A DNA stretch of 64,000 nucleotides from Bacteroidota bacterium (GCA_007693555.1 REDJ01000108.1:1-64000); one strand, 5' to 3'. Numbered from the stretch's first letter, positions 10,079 to 19,738 are shown. Notes: a model not told the origin generated them from the letters alone. Translations and numbers: made by a program.

Positions 10079-10798
10079 ATGATCTTTACTATTTATATCA
10101 TTATCCTTATATATTTTGCCCTTGGTGCAATTGGTTTCTATTTTATCAATCGCCCCAAGGAAGCGCATGAGGCACGCAAAAATTGGACAAAACTGATCAC
10201 ATATTTCCTCATCATCAATATTGTCTTTTTCAGTATTGTAATAAAACCTGAAGTATTCCGCTATCTCGCACTGCTTATTATTCTTGTCGGATATCTGGAA
10301 GTTTTCAGTGTGTTCAGAAGGTCGGGATACACCAGTATAGTATATTTTGCTTTATCCATTGCTGTTTTCAGTATCTTTTCTTTTGGCTTTCATATTTTCA
10401 GCCTTCTGGAAAAAGAATTGATTTTATTTACCTTTATCATTCTTTCAGTTTTTGACAGTTTCAGCCAGATAACAGGACAGATTTGGGGAAAATCAAGGCT
10501 TTTTCCTTCCATCAGTCCCAACAAAACTATTGAAGGCCTTATCGGTGGTGCATTAATAGCCGGTATCAGCGCATTTCTTGTCAGGGGGCTGTTGTCAACA
10601 GATCCTTTAAAATCAGTATTACTGGTTTTGGGAGTGCTGGTATTTGCTTTTTTGGGTGACATTGGCACTTCTCATTATAAGCGAAAATATAACGTTAAAG
10701 ACTTTAATAACCTTATTCCCGGTCATGGCGGTTTTCTCGACCGTTTTGACAGCCTCATTGCAGGTGGCGCCGGGGTAGCTTTATTAGCAATGATTTGA
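10079..10798 (+). CDS. CdsA-like phosphatidate cytidylyltransferase
   Basis: The C-terminal part shows the CdsA signature: GD followed by SHYKR, KDFNNLIPGHGG and DRFDS. An upstream motif SPNKTIEGLIGG is also typical. CdsA-type enzymes make CDP-diacylglycerol from CTP and phosphatidate. At 239 residues with about seven membrane helices it is somewhat shorter than standard CdsA (around 270-300), so it may be a paralogue acting on another lipid phosphate. The neighbouring lipid-kinase-like and CDP-alcohol transferase genes fit a kinase, cytidylation, transfer series. Confidence 0.85.
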   Translation: MIFTIYIIILIYFALGAIGFYFINRPKEAHEARKNWTKLITYFLIINIVFFSIVIKPEVFRYLALLIILVGYLEVFSVFRRSGYTSIVYFALSIAVFSIFSFGFHIFSLLEKELILFTFIILSVFDSFSQITGQIWGKSRLFPSISPNKTIEGLIGGALIAGISAFLVRGLLSTDPLKSVLLVLGVLVFAFLGDIGTSHYKRKYNVKDFNNLIPGHGGFLDRFDSLIAGGAGVALLAMI

Positions 10799-10841
10799 TA
10801 ATAATGATTCCTGTGATCAGGGATGCCTGAAAGTTTTTTTT

Positions 10842-11516
10842 ATGATAAATCAAATAGCATTAACATTTATTTTTTTGGTTGCACTTATACTTCTCCTGAT
10901 TTTCACGGAGATGATATATCGCCGCCTGGGAATTAAGGGTGAAATAACACGTAAGTTTGCACACTTTACGGGTACACTATCCACCATAATATTTCCCTAC
11001 ATATTTGAATCTCACTGGTATGTTCTTTTTCTTGCTGTGATATTCTTTCTTATTTTGTATTTCAGCCGCAATGGATTACAGCTAAAATCTATTCATGACA
11101 TCGAGAGGATTTCAATTGGAAGCTATTTATTACCAGTCTCTATTTATCTGACATTTCTCATTGCTTTTCAACTGGGAGAAAATCTGTATTTTATTCTTCC
11201 CATACTCATTCTGGCAATATGTGATCCTGTTGCCGGGATTCTGGGCCTGGAAGTTCATCAATACAATCACAAAATCAGACTTTTCGGTCGGGAATTGAAA
11301 AAAACCTGGTTGGGATCCGGTTCTTTTCTGGTTTCCAGTTTTATGATCAGCATCATTGCTATTTACTTTAATCGCATGGTGCTTGATTTGAAGACATTCT
11401 GGCTGGCTTTGGGTATAGCATTTATAGCAACACTGGCTGAGCTAATCAGCTGGCGGGGTTCGGATAATCTGTTTATTCCGATGAGTGTACTGGTAATGCT
11501 GGTTCTGTTCCTTTAG
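10842..11516 (+). CDS. Phytol/dolichol/diacylglycerol kinase-like membrane protein
   Basis: About seven transmembrane segments with features of the Sec59/Dgk1/VTE5 CTP-dependent lipid kinase family: an early RKFAHFTGT segment, a central CDPVAGILG motif and a later KKTWLGSGSFLVSS segment. These enzymes phosphorylate polyprenols, phytol or diacylglycerol with CTP. The 224-residue length fits bacterial members. It is the last gene of the four-gene plus-strand run and is followed by a terminator. The substrate is not readable from the sequence. Confidence 0.8.
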   Translation: MINQIALTFIFLVALILLLIFTEMIYRRLGIKGEITRKFAHFTGTLSTIIFPYIFESHWYVLFLAVIFFLILYFSRNGLQLKSIHDIERISIGSYLLPVSIYLTFLIAFQLGENLYFILPILILAICDPVAGILGLEVHQYNHKIRLFGRELKKTWLGSGSFLVSSFMISIIAIYFNRMVLDLKTFWLALGIAFIATLAELISWRGSDNLFIPMSVLVMLVLFL

Positions 11517-11544
11517 TAATCTTAAAGGTATTTCAAAACAGAAA

Positions 11545-11575
11545 AAGCCACCCGAATTCCAGGTGGCTTTTTTTT
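11545..11575. terminator. Bidirectional terminator between the lipid-kinase-like gene and tRNA-Arg
   Basis: Stem AAGCCACC with GGTGGCTT and a 9-nt loop, flanked by eight or more T on the right and AAAAA on the left, so it can stop plus-strand transcription from the lipid module and minus-strand transcription from the tRNA. Confidence 0.85.
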
Positions 11576-11577
11576 AG

Positions 11578-11651
11578 TGACTCCGTCAGGATTCAAACCT
11601 GAAACCTTCTGATCCGTAGTCAGATGCTCTATTCAGTTGAGCTACGGAGCC
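11578..11651 (-). tRNA. tRNA-Arg (ACG)
   Basis: A complete 74-nt cloverleaf reads on the minus strand: acceptor GGCTCCG/CGGAGTC with one G-T pair, D stem GCTC/GAGC, anticodon stem TCTGA/TCAGA around loop CTACGGA (anticodon ACG, presumably deaminated to ICG), T stem TCAGG/CCTGA with loop TTTGAAT, discriminator A. The CCA end is not encoded. A bidirectional terminator lies immediately downstream. Confidence 0.96.
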
Positions 11652-11721
11652 GTATTTTGCTTTTGCGGTTGCAAAGATATAGCTTTTTTTATTGCAAACA
11701 AATAGTTTTTGTCTGCAGTTA

Positions 11722-13095
11722 TTAATCCTTCTCTAAATCCAGATTTTCTTTACTGACATGGGAATGCTTCACCACAGCCTTGGCTTTCCATCTTCCGGTT
11801 TTGTAATAAATGAAGGATGCAGCAAACCCAAATGCCCATGCTATGGGAATCCCCCACCAAATACCTGTTTCACCCATTTTTTGAGAAAGGAAATAGGAGA
11901 AGGGTACACGTAAAACCCAGAGAGAAAACAAGGTAATAAACATGGGAATAATTGTATCGCCGGCTCCCCTAAGTGTGCCGTGCATTACAAACATTGCCCC
12001 AAATACAATGTAAAACGAACTTACAATCACAAGGTAATCATAGCCGATGCTTATAACAAGTTCATCATCCGTGAAAAAACCCATTAATGTTTTGCCATAA
12101 ACCCATGCTATCAGTGTTACAAAAAGAGAAAAAGATGAGGTCATCCAGAGGGTTGCTGTAAGGCCTTTTCGCACACGTTCAATTTTATTGGCTCCTATGT
12201 TCTGACCAACAAAAGTTGAGAGTGCCATGCCAAAGTTCATGGCCGGCAGCATGGCAAAGGAATCTATGCGCCATGCAATGGAGTAAGCTGCAATAGTGGG
12301 TGTGCCAAACATGTTAACAATCGCCATCAAGGCCGCCATTCCCAGGGAAACAAAAGTATGCTGAAGCCCTGTAGGGATACCGATCCGCAAACTTTGCCTG
12401 AATACATAGCGATCAAATGCCAGGCCTTTAAAGGAAAATCTGATAAGTGGATGATAACGGTTGAGATAAAGGACCGAGAGCCCGAAAGCTATGGCCTGGG
12501 CCAATACAGTAGCAAATGAAATGCCGGCTATTCCCCACTCAAAAACTGCCACAAACAAGAGGTCAAATCCTATGTTGAGAAATGTAGAAATGATAAGAAA
12601 GTATAGCGGAGTTTTTGAATCGCCCATTCCGCGCAGAACTGCACTGGTACCATTGTATCCCGACATAAAAATGAGGCCGGCAACATATACATTGAAATAA
12701 AGCATTGCTTCTTCAAGCAGCTCCTCCGGAAGGCCAATCAGCCGGAATATTTGCTCACTGAAAACCAGTCCCAGTATCGACAGTACAATGGATGAAATAA
12801 ACAGGAAAATAAAGGCAGTATCAATGGCACGCTTTACCATTTTAAAGTTCTTATTCCCGAAATACTGGCTGATAACCACATTGATACCGGTGGTAATTCC
12901 TATCATCAGGCTTATGAGAACGAAAATTACAGGAAATGATGCACCCGCTGATGCAAGAGCTTCTGTACCCAGATAATGCCCAATAATAAGGGTATCCACA
13001 ATATAATACAACTGCTGGAAAATATTACCAACCAGCATGGGTAGAGCAAAAATAAATATTTGTTTCCCTTCAGGACCCTGGGTTAAGTCACGCAT
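11722..13095 (-). CDS. MATE-family multidrug/Na+ antiporter
   Basis: A 457-residue, twelve-helix transporter with the duplicated MATE fold: the N-terminal half starts ALPMLVGNIFQQLYYIVDT and the second half has PTGLQHTFVSLG. Charged or polar residues at expected helix ends and the conserved GNIFQQ/QN[IV]GA elements (VGQNIGANK) support the family. MATE proteins export cationic compounds in exchange for Na+ or H+. The C-terminal tail of about 25 residues is cytoplasmic and charged. It reads towards the tRNA and is divergent from the glycosyltransferase genes. Confidence 0.93.
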   Translation of the reverse strand: MRDLTQGPEGKQIFIFALPMLVGNIFQQLYYIVDTLIIGHYLGTEALASAGASFPVIFVLISLMIGITTGINVVISQYFGNKNFKMVKRAIDTAFIFLFISSIVLSILGLVFSEQIFRLIGLPEELLEEAMLYFNVYVAGLIFMSGYNGTSAVLRGMGDSKTPLYFLIISTFLNIGFDLLFVAVFEWGIAGISFATVLAQAIAFGLSVLYLNRYHPLIRFSFKGLAFDRYVFRQSLRIGIPTGLQHTFVSLGMAALMAIVNMFGTPTIAAYSIAWRIDSFAMLPAMNFGMALSTFVGQNIGANKIERVRKGLTATLWMTSSFSLFVTLIAWVYGKTLMGFFTDDELVISIGYDYLVIVSSFYIVFGAMFVMHGTLRGAGDTIIPMFITLFSLWVLRVPFSYFLSQKMGETGIWWGIPIAWAFGFAASFIYYKTGRWKAKAVVKHSHVSKENLDLEKD

Positions 13096-13439
13096 GTATT
13101 TTTCAGGATAAGCGTATTAAAAAAATTTTTGCAATGTTACCAATATTTCCTCGTAATTACCTTTTTAACTCAAAAAGTTTAAAGGAAATAATTCATTGAA
13201 TATTAACTCCTGCCGGATGCCATTGTTTATCTGAATTCGTGATATTGCAATAATTTCTTCAAATATGGGTAATATCTTCTCATTCAATAATAATATCTGT
13301 TGTGAAGATGGTATTTTGCAAAACATTTGACGAATATTTTATAAAGGTTTTTTAATTATAACCTCAAAACATATCCCTATCATAGTCTATGCTATTAAAA
13401 TTTGTAAATTTGCCTTTTCAAGCTTAACAGGCCAGACAA
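13096..13439. other. 344-nt divergent intergenic region between MATE and glycosyltransferase genes
   Basis: No open reading frame of note. It must hold both divergent promoters. A TAnnTTTG box is at 13405-13412; I see no clear -33 partner and no strong hairpin. Confidence 0.6.
13405..13412 (+). promoter_or_regulatory. Candidate Bacteroidota -7 box for the glycosyltransferase operon
   Basis: TAAATTTG matches the TAnnTTTG consensus, 28 nt upstream of the ATG at 13440. No TTG is found at the usual -33 spacing, so this is a weak call. Confidence 0.4.
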
Positions 13440-14372
13440 ATGGATTTAACAATCGTAGTTCCGCTTTATAATGAGGAGGATTCTCTTCCTGAGCTTACAT
13501 CCTGGATATGGAAGGTGGTGAAGGATCGATATGAAAGTGAACTAATCTTTATAGATGACGGAAGCAATGACAACTCATGGGAAGTTATAGAGGAGTTAAA
13601 AAATAAATATCCCTTTGTGAAAGGTGTTAAATTCAGACGCAATTACGGAAAGTCTGCAGCACTCAATGAGGGGTTTGCCCATGCTCGTGGTCGGGTAGTA
13701 ATTACAATGGATGCCGACCTTCAGGATAGTCCTGATGAAATACCCGATTTATATGATATGATTGAAAAAGAGGGGTATGATCTGGTGAGTGGCTGGAAAA
13801 AGAAGCGGCATGATCCCATTTCCAAAACTTTGCCAACAAAGATTTACAACTGGGCCACCCGCGTGGTTACCGGAATCAGACTTCATGACTTTAATTGCGG
13901 TTTGAAAGCATATAAGGGTAGGGTAGTGAAATCTATTGAAGTGTATGGTGAAATGCATCGGTATATACCTGTAATGGCTAAATGGGCTGGTTTTCATAAC
14001 ATTGGTGAAAAGGTTGTTGAGCACAGAAAAAGAAAATACGGCAAAACAAAATTTGGCCTTGAGCGGTTTGTCAATGGTTTCCTGGATTTGATTTCCATTA
14101 CTTTTGTCACCCGTTTTGGTCGTAAACCCATGCACCTTTTTGGATTACTGGGAACCTTGCTGTTTCTGGCGGGTCTCATCATTGCCGTTTATCTTGCTTA
14201 TGCGAAATTCTTCTGGATGGAATACCGAATGACCGAAAGGCCGTTGTTTTATTTTGGCCTTTTGGCTATGATACTTGGAACACAGCTTTTTATGGCAGGT
14301 TTTCTGGGTGAACTTATTACCCGTAATGCCTCCGACCGGAATAAATATTTAATAGAAAAAACCACAGAATAA
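13440..14372 (+). CDS. Family 2 glycosyltransferase (DPM1/GtrB-like)
   Basis: GT-A domain at residues 1-225 with the start VVPLYNEEDSLPEL, the nucleotide-binding DDGSNDNSW and the metal-binding DADLQD, followed by two C-terminal transmembrane helices (about 233-256 and 268-292). This layout is that of polyprenyl-phosphate sugar transferases, which load a sugar from a nucleotide donor onto undecaprenyl phosphate at the inner membrane face. The next gene starts 1 nt after this stop, so the two are probably translationally coupled. Confidence 0.92.
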   Translation: MDLTIVVPLYNEEDSLPELTSWIWKVVKDRYESELIFIDDGSNDNSWEVIEELKNKYPFVKGVKFRRNYGKSAALNEGFAHARGRVVITMDADLQDSPDEIPDLYDMIEKEGYDLVSGWKKKRHDPISKTLPTKIYNWATRVVTGIRLHDFNCGLKAYKGRVVKSIEVYGEMHRYIPVMAKWAGFHNIGEKVVEHRKRKYGKTKFGLERFVNGFLDLISITFVTRFGRKPMHLFGLLGTLLFLAGLIIAVYLAYAKFFWMEYRMTERPLFYFGLLAMILGTQLFMAGFLGELITRNASDRNKYLIEKTTE

Positions 14373-14373
14373 A

Positions 14374-15522
14374 TTGGCTAAGATCATCATATTAGGTTCT
14401 GCCTATCCCTTGCGTGCCGGCGGACTTTCCACTTTTAACGAGCGATTGGCAGAAGAGTTCATGGCCCAGGGTCATGAAGTGATTGTTTATACATTTTCAT
14501 TGCAATATCCACGTTTCTTATTTCCGGGTAAAACGCAATATGCCATCAGGCCTGCACCTAAAAATCTCAATATCAAAGTAAAGGTTAACAGTATCAATCC
14601 CATAAACTGGTGGCTCACCGGACGTCAGATTCGACGCGAAAATGCCGATTTGCTCGTCATTCGTTACTGGTTACCCTTTATGGCACCATGCCTGGGTACC
14701 ATCGCAGGTATTGTAAGGAAAAATAAAAAGACAAGGGTAGTTACCATTGCCGATAATATAATTCCCCATGAAAAAAGACCCGGAGACAAGCTACTGACAT
14801 CCTGGTATGTAAAAAAGAGTGATGGCTTCGTAACTCTCAGCAAATCGGTTCTGAAACAACTGGAATATTTTGAGAAAAAAGGAAAACCAAAGATGTACTC
14901 TCCTCATCCGTTGTATGATAATTTTGGAGAAAAAATTTCAAGGGATGAAGCATTGAAAGCATTGAAGCTTTCGCCGGAGTACAGGTATATTTTATTTTTC
15001 GGTTTCATAAGGGATTACAAAGGATTGGATATACTTCTTGAGGCAATGGGCCATTCTTTGTTATCTGATTTACCTGTGAAACTGATTGTTGCCGGAGAAT
15101 TTTATTCCTCCGATCAGCCCTATTACAAAATTTTAAGGGAACAAGGTCTGGGAAATAAAGTGATTCTGCACACACAATTTATACCCAATGACAAGGTGGC
15201 ACAATACTTTTGTGCCAGTGATCTTGTTGTTCAGCCTTATAAAGATGCAAGCCAGAGTGGTGTTACACAGGTTGCATATCACTTTGATATTCCCATGATT
15301 GTTTCCAATGTAGGTGCCCTGCCCGAGATGGTTCCCAATAATGTTGCAGGATTGGTTGTAAAGCCTGAACCTGAGAAGGTTGCACGCGCCATTCATCGGT
15401 TTTTTGATAAGAACATGGCGGAGGAACTCAAAAAAGGAGTACAATCGCAAAAAGACAGATTTTCATGGAGCAGATTAACACAGGCTGTTTTTGATGTTTC
15501 GGGTAATCATGAAAAAAATTAA
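14374..15522 (+). CDS. GT-B fold (family 4-like) glycosyltransferase
   Basis: The N-terminal half has the glycine-rich acceptor loop PLRAGGLSTFNERLAEEF and the C-terminal half the nucleotide-sugar region, with LLFFGFIRDYKGLD-type sequence (ILFFGFIRDYKGLDILLEA) and the EPE motif replaced by a QPYKDASQSG segment, as in GT1/GT4 enzymes. The start is TTG at 14374; no ATG occurs before the conserved first strand, and TTG sits 1 nt after the upstream stop. Together with the preceding GT2 and the HAD phosphatase it suggests surface glycan synthesis; donor and acceptor are unknown. Confidence 0.88.
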   Translation: MAKIIILGSAYPLRAGGLSTFNERLAEEFMAQGHEVIVYTFSLQYPRFLFPGKTQYAIRPAPKNLNIKVKVNSINPINWWLTGRQIRRENADLLVIRYWLPFMAPCLGTIAGIVRKNKKTRVVTIADNIIPHEKRPGDKLLTSWYVKKSDGFVTLSKSVLKQLEYFEKKGKPKMYSPHPLYDNFGEKISRDEALKALKLSPEYRYILFFGFIRDYKGLDILLEAMGHSLLSDLPVKLIVAGEFYSSDQPYYKILREQGLGNKVILHTQFIPNDKVAQYFCASDLVVQPYKDASQSGVTQVAYHFDIPMIVSNVGALPEMVPNNVAGLVVKPEPEKVARAIHRFFDKNMAEELKKGVQSQKDRFSWSRLTQAVFDVSGNHEKN

Positions 15523-15548
15523 TCAAAGATTAATCCATTCGGCAAATT

Positions 15549-16112
15549 ATGCCTCTTAAGCCTGATAAAACCTGGAGCTTGTTTCTCGATAGAGACGGCG
15601 TGATAAACAAAAGACCTGAATACGAATGCGTTAAATCAGTTGAAGATTTTCAGTTTATTGATGGTGTTAAGGAAAGCATAGAATGGTTTTCAGGTATATT
15701 CGGAAATATTTTTATTGTTACCAATCAGCAGGGGATCCATAAAAAGTTGATGACCTCAGATGATTTGCAAAAAATACATGACTTCATGTTCTCGGAAATT
15801 AAAAATGCCAATGGAAGGATAGATAAGATTTACTATTGTCCGGCATTACCCGAAGAAAACAGTTTTTACCGCAAACCTATGCCAGGCATGGCCCTCAAAG
15901 CAAAAAAAGAATTTCCAAAAATAAATTTCAGGAAATCCATAATGATTGGAGATACACTAAACGATATGAAGTTTGGTAAAAACCTGAAGATGAAAACAGT
16001 TTATATCAGTGTCAATAAAAAGGAAATATCTGAGAATTATAAGCTGATAGATTATGCATTTCCTGCTTTGATTGATTTTAAAAATTATCTTGCAGATTTT
16101 TATGAATCTTAA
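15549..16112 (+). CDS. HAD-IIIA phosphatase related to GmhB / histidinol-phosphate phosphatase
   Basis: HAD motif I is FLDRDGVIN (residues 12-20), motif II the VTNQQG segment, and the acidic motif IV is GDTLND. The RKPMPGM segment is typical of D-glycero-D-manno-heptose bisphosphate phosphatases. The zinc loop of that family normally has three cysteines and a histidine, but only one Cys (YYCPALPEEN) remains, so it is a zinc-free variant and the exact substrate is uncertain. The gene follows two glycosyltransferases by 26 nt and probably supplies a dephosphorylated sugar to the same pathway. Confidence 0.82.
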   Translation: MPLKPDKTWSLFLDRDGVINKRPEYECVKSVEDFQFIDGVKESIEWFSGIFGNIFIVTNQQGIHKKLMTSDDLQKIHDFMFSEIKNANGRIDKIYYCPALPEENSFYRKPMPGMALKAKKEFPKINFRKSIMIGDTLNDMKFGKNLKMKTVYISVNKKEISENYKLIDYAFPALIDFKNYLADFYES

Positions 16113-16221
16113 GGCCAGGTAAGCATAAGTGGACATTCACTTGGTTATAATTAACAATGGATAGTTAAATTCTGCGTTACAATAAAGTAAAAGTTTTCCT
16201 GAATCCATTTTTAAAACCTGA

Positions 16222-17019
16222 TTGATGAAATTTTTTGCAAAATATTTAATATTATTCTCGCTGTTTGCTGCATTACTGAGCTTTACTACCGGCCATGCCC
16301 AGAATAATCAATACAACAGAAAAGATGCGGCCGGTCTTCGCCAGGGACCCTGGAGAGGTTTTTTTGAAAATGGCAGCCTGCGCTACGAAGGGAATTTTGT
16401 TGACAATAATCCGGTTGGGGTTTTCAGATATTATTATCCGCAGGGGCAGCTTAGGGCCGAACTTGTTCATGAGCCCGGCGAAAAAGAAGTAAAAGCAACC
16501 TATTATCACAGAAACAATGAGATTTTAGGAGAAGGTATATTTGTAAATCAGAAAATGCAGGGTTTATGGCGATTTTATAGTGAATCCGGGATATTACTTA
16601 CAGAACATCAATACCAGGATGGAAAAAACCATGGATTATGGAAAATATTTTATGATGACGGAACTGTTGCTGAACTGCAAACCTGGCATCATGATAATCT
16701 CCATGGTAAATTTGAGAGATATTATAAAGATGGATCAATTTACATAAGGGCCTGGTACAAGGATGATGAGCTAAATGGAGAATATGAAATTTTTTACCCC
16801 GATGGTAGTTTAATGGTTACAGGTCAGTATCTTGAAAATCTGAATGATGGGAAATGGGTGTGGTATAGCCAGGAGGGTGAAACAGAAAAACGAGTGATTT
16901 ATGACAAAGGAGAAGTCATTGAAGAAGAGATTTTTATTGAAAAGGATGATGAGGCCATACCTCTTCGACCAGGCCCTGAAAGGGGTGATGAACCATGGGA
17001 CAGAGCAGGTTTCAGGTAA
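16222..17019 (+). CDS. Exported YwqK/MORN-repeat protein
   Basis: A signal peptide of about 26 residues (ending GHAQ) is followed by seven or so tandem MORN_2-type repeats, each about 23 residues with a Y-x2-G-x2-[HND]-G-x-[WF] core (for example YEGNFVDNNPVGVF and YQDGKNHGLWKIFY). Proteins of this type are annotated as YwqK-family antitoxins, but the secreted Bacteroidota versions have no proven antitoxin role. The acidic C-terminus (about 235-265) is not repetitive. Followed 21 nt later by a lipoprotein gene. Confidence 0.8.
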   Translation: MMKFFAKYLILFSLFAALLSFTTGHAQNNQYNRKDAAGLRQGPWRGFFENGSLRYEGNFVDNNPVGVFRYYYPQGQLRAELVHEPGEKEVKATYYHRNNEILGEGIFVNQKMQGLWRFYSESGILLTEHQYQDGKNHGLWKIFYDDGTVAELQTWHHDNLHGKFERYYKDGSIYIRAWYKDDELNGEYEIFYPDGSLMVTGQYLENLNDGKWVWYSQEGETEKRVIYDKGEVIEEEIFIEKDDEAIPLRPGPERGDEPWDRAGFR

Positions 17020-17040
17020 TTATATCATATCAATTTTAAC

Positions 17041-17739
17041 ATGAAACTGAAGGATTACTTAATAAAATTCTTTTCTGCAGTTATCTTGGCAGGAATTGCA
17101 GGTCAGATTTTCATTTCGTGCGAATCTTCTGAGGGAGAGCCTGCTGTATTGGGGACAGAGTTCTTTGGACACACATCCGGAAAATGGCTTATCTATGATG
17201 TTGATTCTACGGTATATGATGATTTTTTGGGAGAGGTTTTTCATTACAAATACCAGGTACTTGAAATCAACAGTGAATTTTTTACCGACAGCGAAGGAGA
17301 AGAAAGCATGCGACTGGAAAGATTCTGGCGCATGACAGATGAGGATGAATGGATAGATAAAAATACCTGGAGAGCCAAGATTTCGGGTAGTCGTGCATTC
17401 AGAACAGAAGAAAATATTACATACCTGAAGCTTACCTTTCCTCTAAAACTTAATCAGAAATGGAATGGAAATGCTTTTAATAATAAACCTTCTCAGGAAT
17501 ATGTTGTTTCTCATATTTACGAGCCCTATCATAATGGTTATCTGCAATTTGATTCAACTGTAAGGGTATTGCAAAAAGATTTTGTAACCCTTATAGGTGA
17601 AGAATATCAATATGAAGTATTTGCCTGGCAGGTAGGCATGGTAAAGAAAAAATTTGTAGATTTAAGCAAAGAAGTTGACGGCACCATTATAAGAGGAGTA
17701 GATTATTCATATACACTTATGGATTTTGGATTTGATTGA
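17041..17739 (+). CDS. Hypothetical lipoprotein
   Basis: I do not recognise the family. A type II signal peptide is present (hydrophobic stretch about 8-24, then FISC with Cys27). The mature part is about 205 residues, rich in aromatic residues and beta-strand-like, without transmembrane segments. It begins 21 nt after the MORN-repeat gene and lies before a secreted subtilase, so it is probably an envelope protein exported in the same operon. Confidence 0.75.
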   Translation: MKLKDYLIKFFSAVILAGIAGQIFISCESSEGEPAVLGTEFFGHTSGKWLIYDVDSTVYDDFLGEVFHYKYQVLEINSEFFTDSEGEESMRLERFWRMTDEDEWIDKNTWRAKISGSRAFRTEENITYLKLTFPLKLNQKWNGNAFNNKPSQEYVVSHIYEPYHNGYLQFDSTVRVLQKDFVTLIGEEYQYEVFAWQVGMVKKKFVDLSKEVDGTIIRGVDYSYTLMDFGFD

Positions 17740-17815
17740 ATGATAGTTTTTATTTCCGGCAAAATATTATAACTCTGGAGACTAAATTAAAAATGTTTCA
17801 GGAAAATTTTCATTA

Positions 17816-19519
17816 ATGAATATTCGTTTACCCATAATCTTCATATTACTCTTTCTTTCACAGAGCATAAAAGGTTCTGAGCATCTGATGATTTGGGTAA
17901 ACTTTACTGACAAAGACGAATCGCCCTATTCATTATCCCGTCCCCATGAGTTTCTATCGGAGAGAGCACTTGAGCGGCGTTTGAAACAAAGTATTCCGCT
18001 CGATGATTATGACTTACCTGTTTCGCCGACATATTTGCAAACCCTGTCAGATCAAGCTTCTATTGAGGTTTTTTATTCAAGCCGCTGGTTTAATGGTGCA
18101 CTGTTGCGAATTGATGATGAAACCATTCTGGATATCCTACATCAGTATCCCTTTATTTTAAGTTTTGAAAATGTAAAACCTTTACCGGAAGAAAAAACAG
18201 AGGAAAAACTTGAGGAAGTCGGTGGCATGCAGGATTTAATAAATTATGATCACAGTCAAACCGACTTTTTTGAATTTGTTCAGAACTCACTTTTTTATAT
18301 TAATCAAAGTTACCCTGAATACGGAAGTGCGTTTAACCAGGTAAATCTGGTAAACGGACAGGAATTACATAAAAGAGGCTACTGGGGCCATGGAAAAGTA
18401 ATTGCTTTGCTGGATGCAGGCTATACTGCCGTAGATACCCTGGCAGCTTTTAATTACCTCTGGAATCAGAACCGGATTTTAGGATATCGTGATTTTGTTA
18501 ATCCCGTAGGAAATATATTTTCCAGCCATCCGCATGGCACATATGTATTATCAGTTATGGGAGGTTATTTGCCTGGTGATTTTGCAGGTGCGGCATTAGG
18601 CGCATCTTACTGGTTGCTGCGAACTGAAGATGCTTCCTCCGAGTTTCGAATAGAGGAATATAACTGGCTGGTGGGTGCAGAATTCGCTGATAGTGTCGGA
18701 GCAGATATTATCAATTCTTCCCTGGGATATACAACATTTGACAATCCTTTGCAGGACTACACCTATGCTGACCTTGATGGAGAAACAACCATTGTTGCAA
18801 TGGCAGCCAACAAAGCTTTCAGCCGGGGCATTCTTGTTGTTAACAGTGCAGGAAACTACGGTAACAGACCATGGGGTTACATCGGTTCGCCTGCAGATGC
18901 ATTTGGCACACTATCTGTCGGTGGAACCAATAATAAGGGAGAAAGAGTGAATTTCAGTTCATTCGGGCCTAGTTACGATGGTCGGATTAAACCTGATATT
19001 ATGGCCCAGGCACAGGGAGTATCGGTGGCTAATCTTATAGGAACCACGGGTAATGCAAATGGAACATCCTTTTCATCTCCCTTGATTGCTGCAATGTCTG
19101 CATGCCTGTGGCAGAAGTTTCCGGATTTTTCTAATCAACAATTAAGGCAAGCTATTATTCAAAGTTCCGACAGATTTCTATATCCCGATACTCTCTATGG
19201 ATTTGGTATCCCAAATTTCGGACTTGCTGTTGAAATTCTTAAAGGACCCAAGGTTGATCCCCGAATGATAACATTACTTAGCAATCCTCTTACGTATAAT
19301 TCAGCTCTCAGAATTTATGCCAATCATCCTGAGGTTATCAGTATTGACTTTATTAACAGCAGCGGGAATATTATGTGGACAGAACAAAATATTGAAATAT
19401 TTCCAGGTTATAACGAAGTGAGACCTTTTGGCGACATCGAATCGCTCGCCTCAGGTATTTACATCGTAAGAGTCAGATTTAATAATCGTGCAGAACATGT
19501 GAAAGCAATCAAACTTTAG
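17816..19519 (+). CDS. Secreted subtilisin-like (S8) protease with T9SS sorting domain
   Basis: The catalytic triad of an S8 peptidase is visible: Asp200 in ALLDAGY, His240 in HPHGTY and Ser418 in NGTSFSSP, with the oxyanion Asn347 in SAGNYGN. A signal peptide covers residues 1-20 and an inhibitor-like propeptide about 21-180. The C-terminal 80 residues (from about 490, with SGIYIVRVRF) form a T9SS sorting domain. The protein is thus a surface or released endopeptidase. It ends the cluster; no terminator hairpin is obvious after the stop. Confidence 0.93.
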   Translation: MNIRLPIIFILLFLSQSIKGSEHLMIWVNFTDKDESPYSLSRPHEFLSERALERRLKQSIPLDDYDLPVSPTYLQTLSDQASIEVFYSSRWFNGALLRIDDETILDILHQYPFILSFENVKPLPEEKTEEKLEEVGGMQDLINYDHSQTDFFEFVQNSLFYINQSYPEYGSAFNQVNLVNGQELHKRGYWGHGKVIALLDAGYTAVDTLAAFNYLWNQNRILGYRDFVNPVGNIFSSHPHGTYVLSVMGGYLPGDFAGAALGASYWLLRTEDASSEFRIEEYNWLVGAEFADSVGADIINSSLGYTTFDNPLQDYTYADLDGETTIVAMAANKAFSRGILVVNSAGNYGNRPWGYIGSPADAFGTLSVGGTNNKGERVNFSSFGPSYDGRIKPDIMAQAQGVSVANLIGTTGNANGTSFSSPLIAAMSACLWQKFPDFSNQQLRQAIIQSSDRFLYPDTLYGFGIPNFGLAVEILKGPKVDPRMITLLSNPLTYNSALRIYANHPEVISIDFINSSGNIMWTEQNIEIFPGYNEVRPFGDIESLASGIYIVRVRFNNRAEHVKAIKL

Positions 19520-19738
19520 ATTGAACTTTCGGCTTTCTTCTTTTTTTTTATTCTCTCATTTTACATTACAAATACCTTGGCTGAGCGGAAATTGCATTTG
19601 CGCTTCCAGCGATATTCCGCGGTTTTGTTATTGAGACGCGCCGAAATGCACTTCTCTACAAGGGGCTACCGTTGAAAATACCGGTTATCTTTTCAATTTT
19701 TCCTATATTTACCCATCAAAAAATACCAAACCAACCCA

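Noticed and set aside
15549-16112. Firm assignment as heptose bisphosphatase GmhB
   Set aside because: The zinc-loop cysteines are missing and no heptose pathway genes are adjacent, so only the HAD subfamily is claimed.
16222-17019. YwqK-type protein as a working antitoxin
   Set aside because: It has a signal peptide and no adjacent toxin gene; the family name alone is not evidence.
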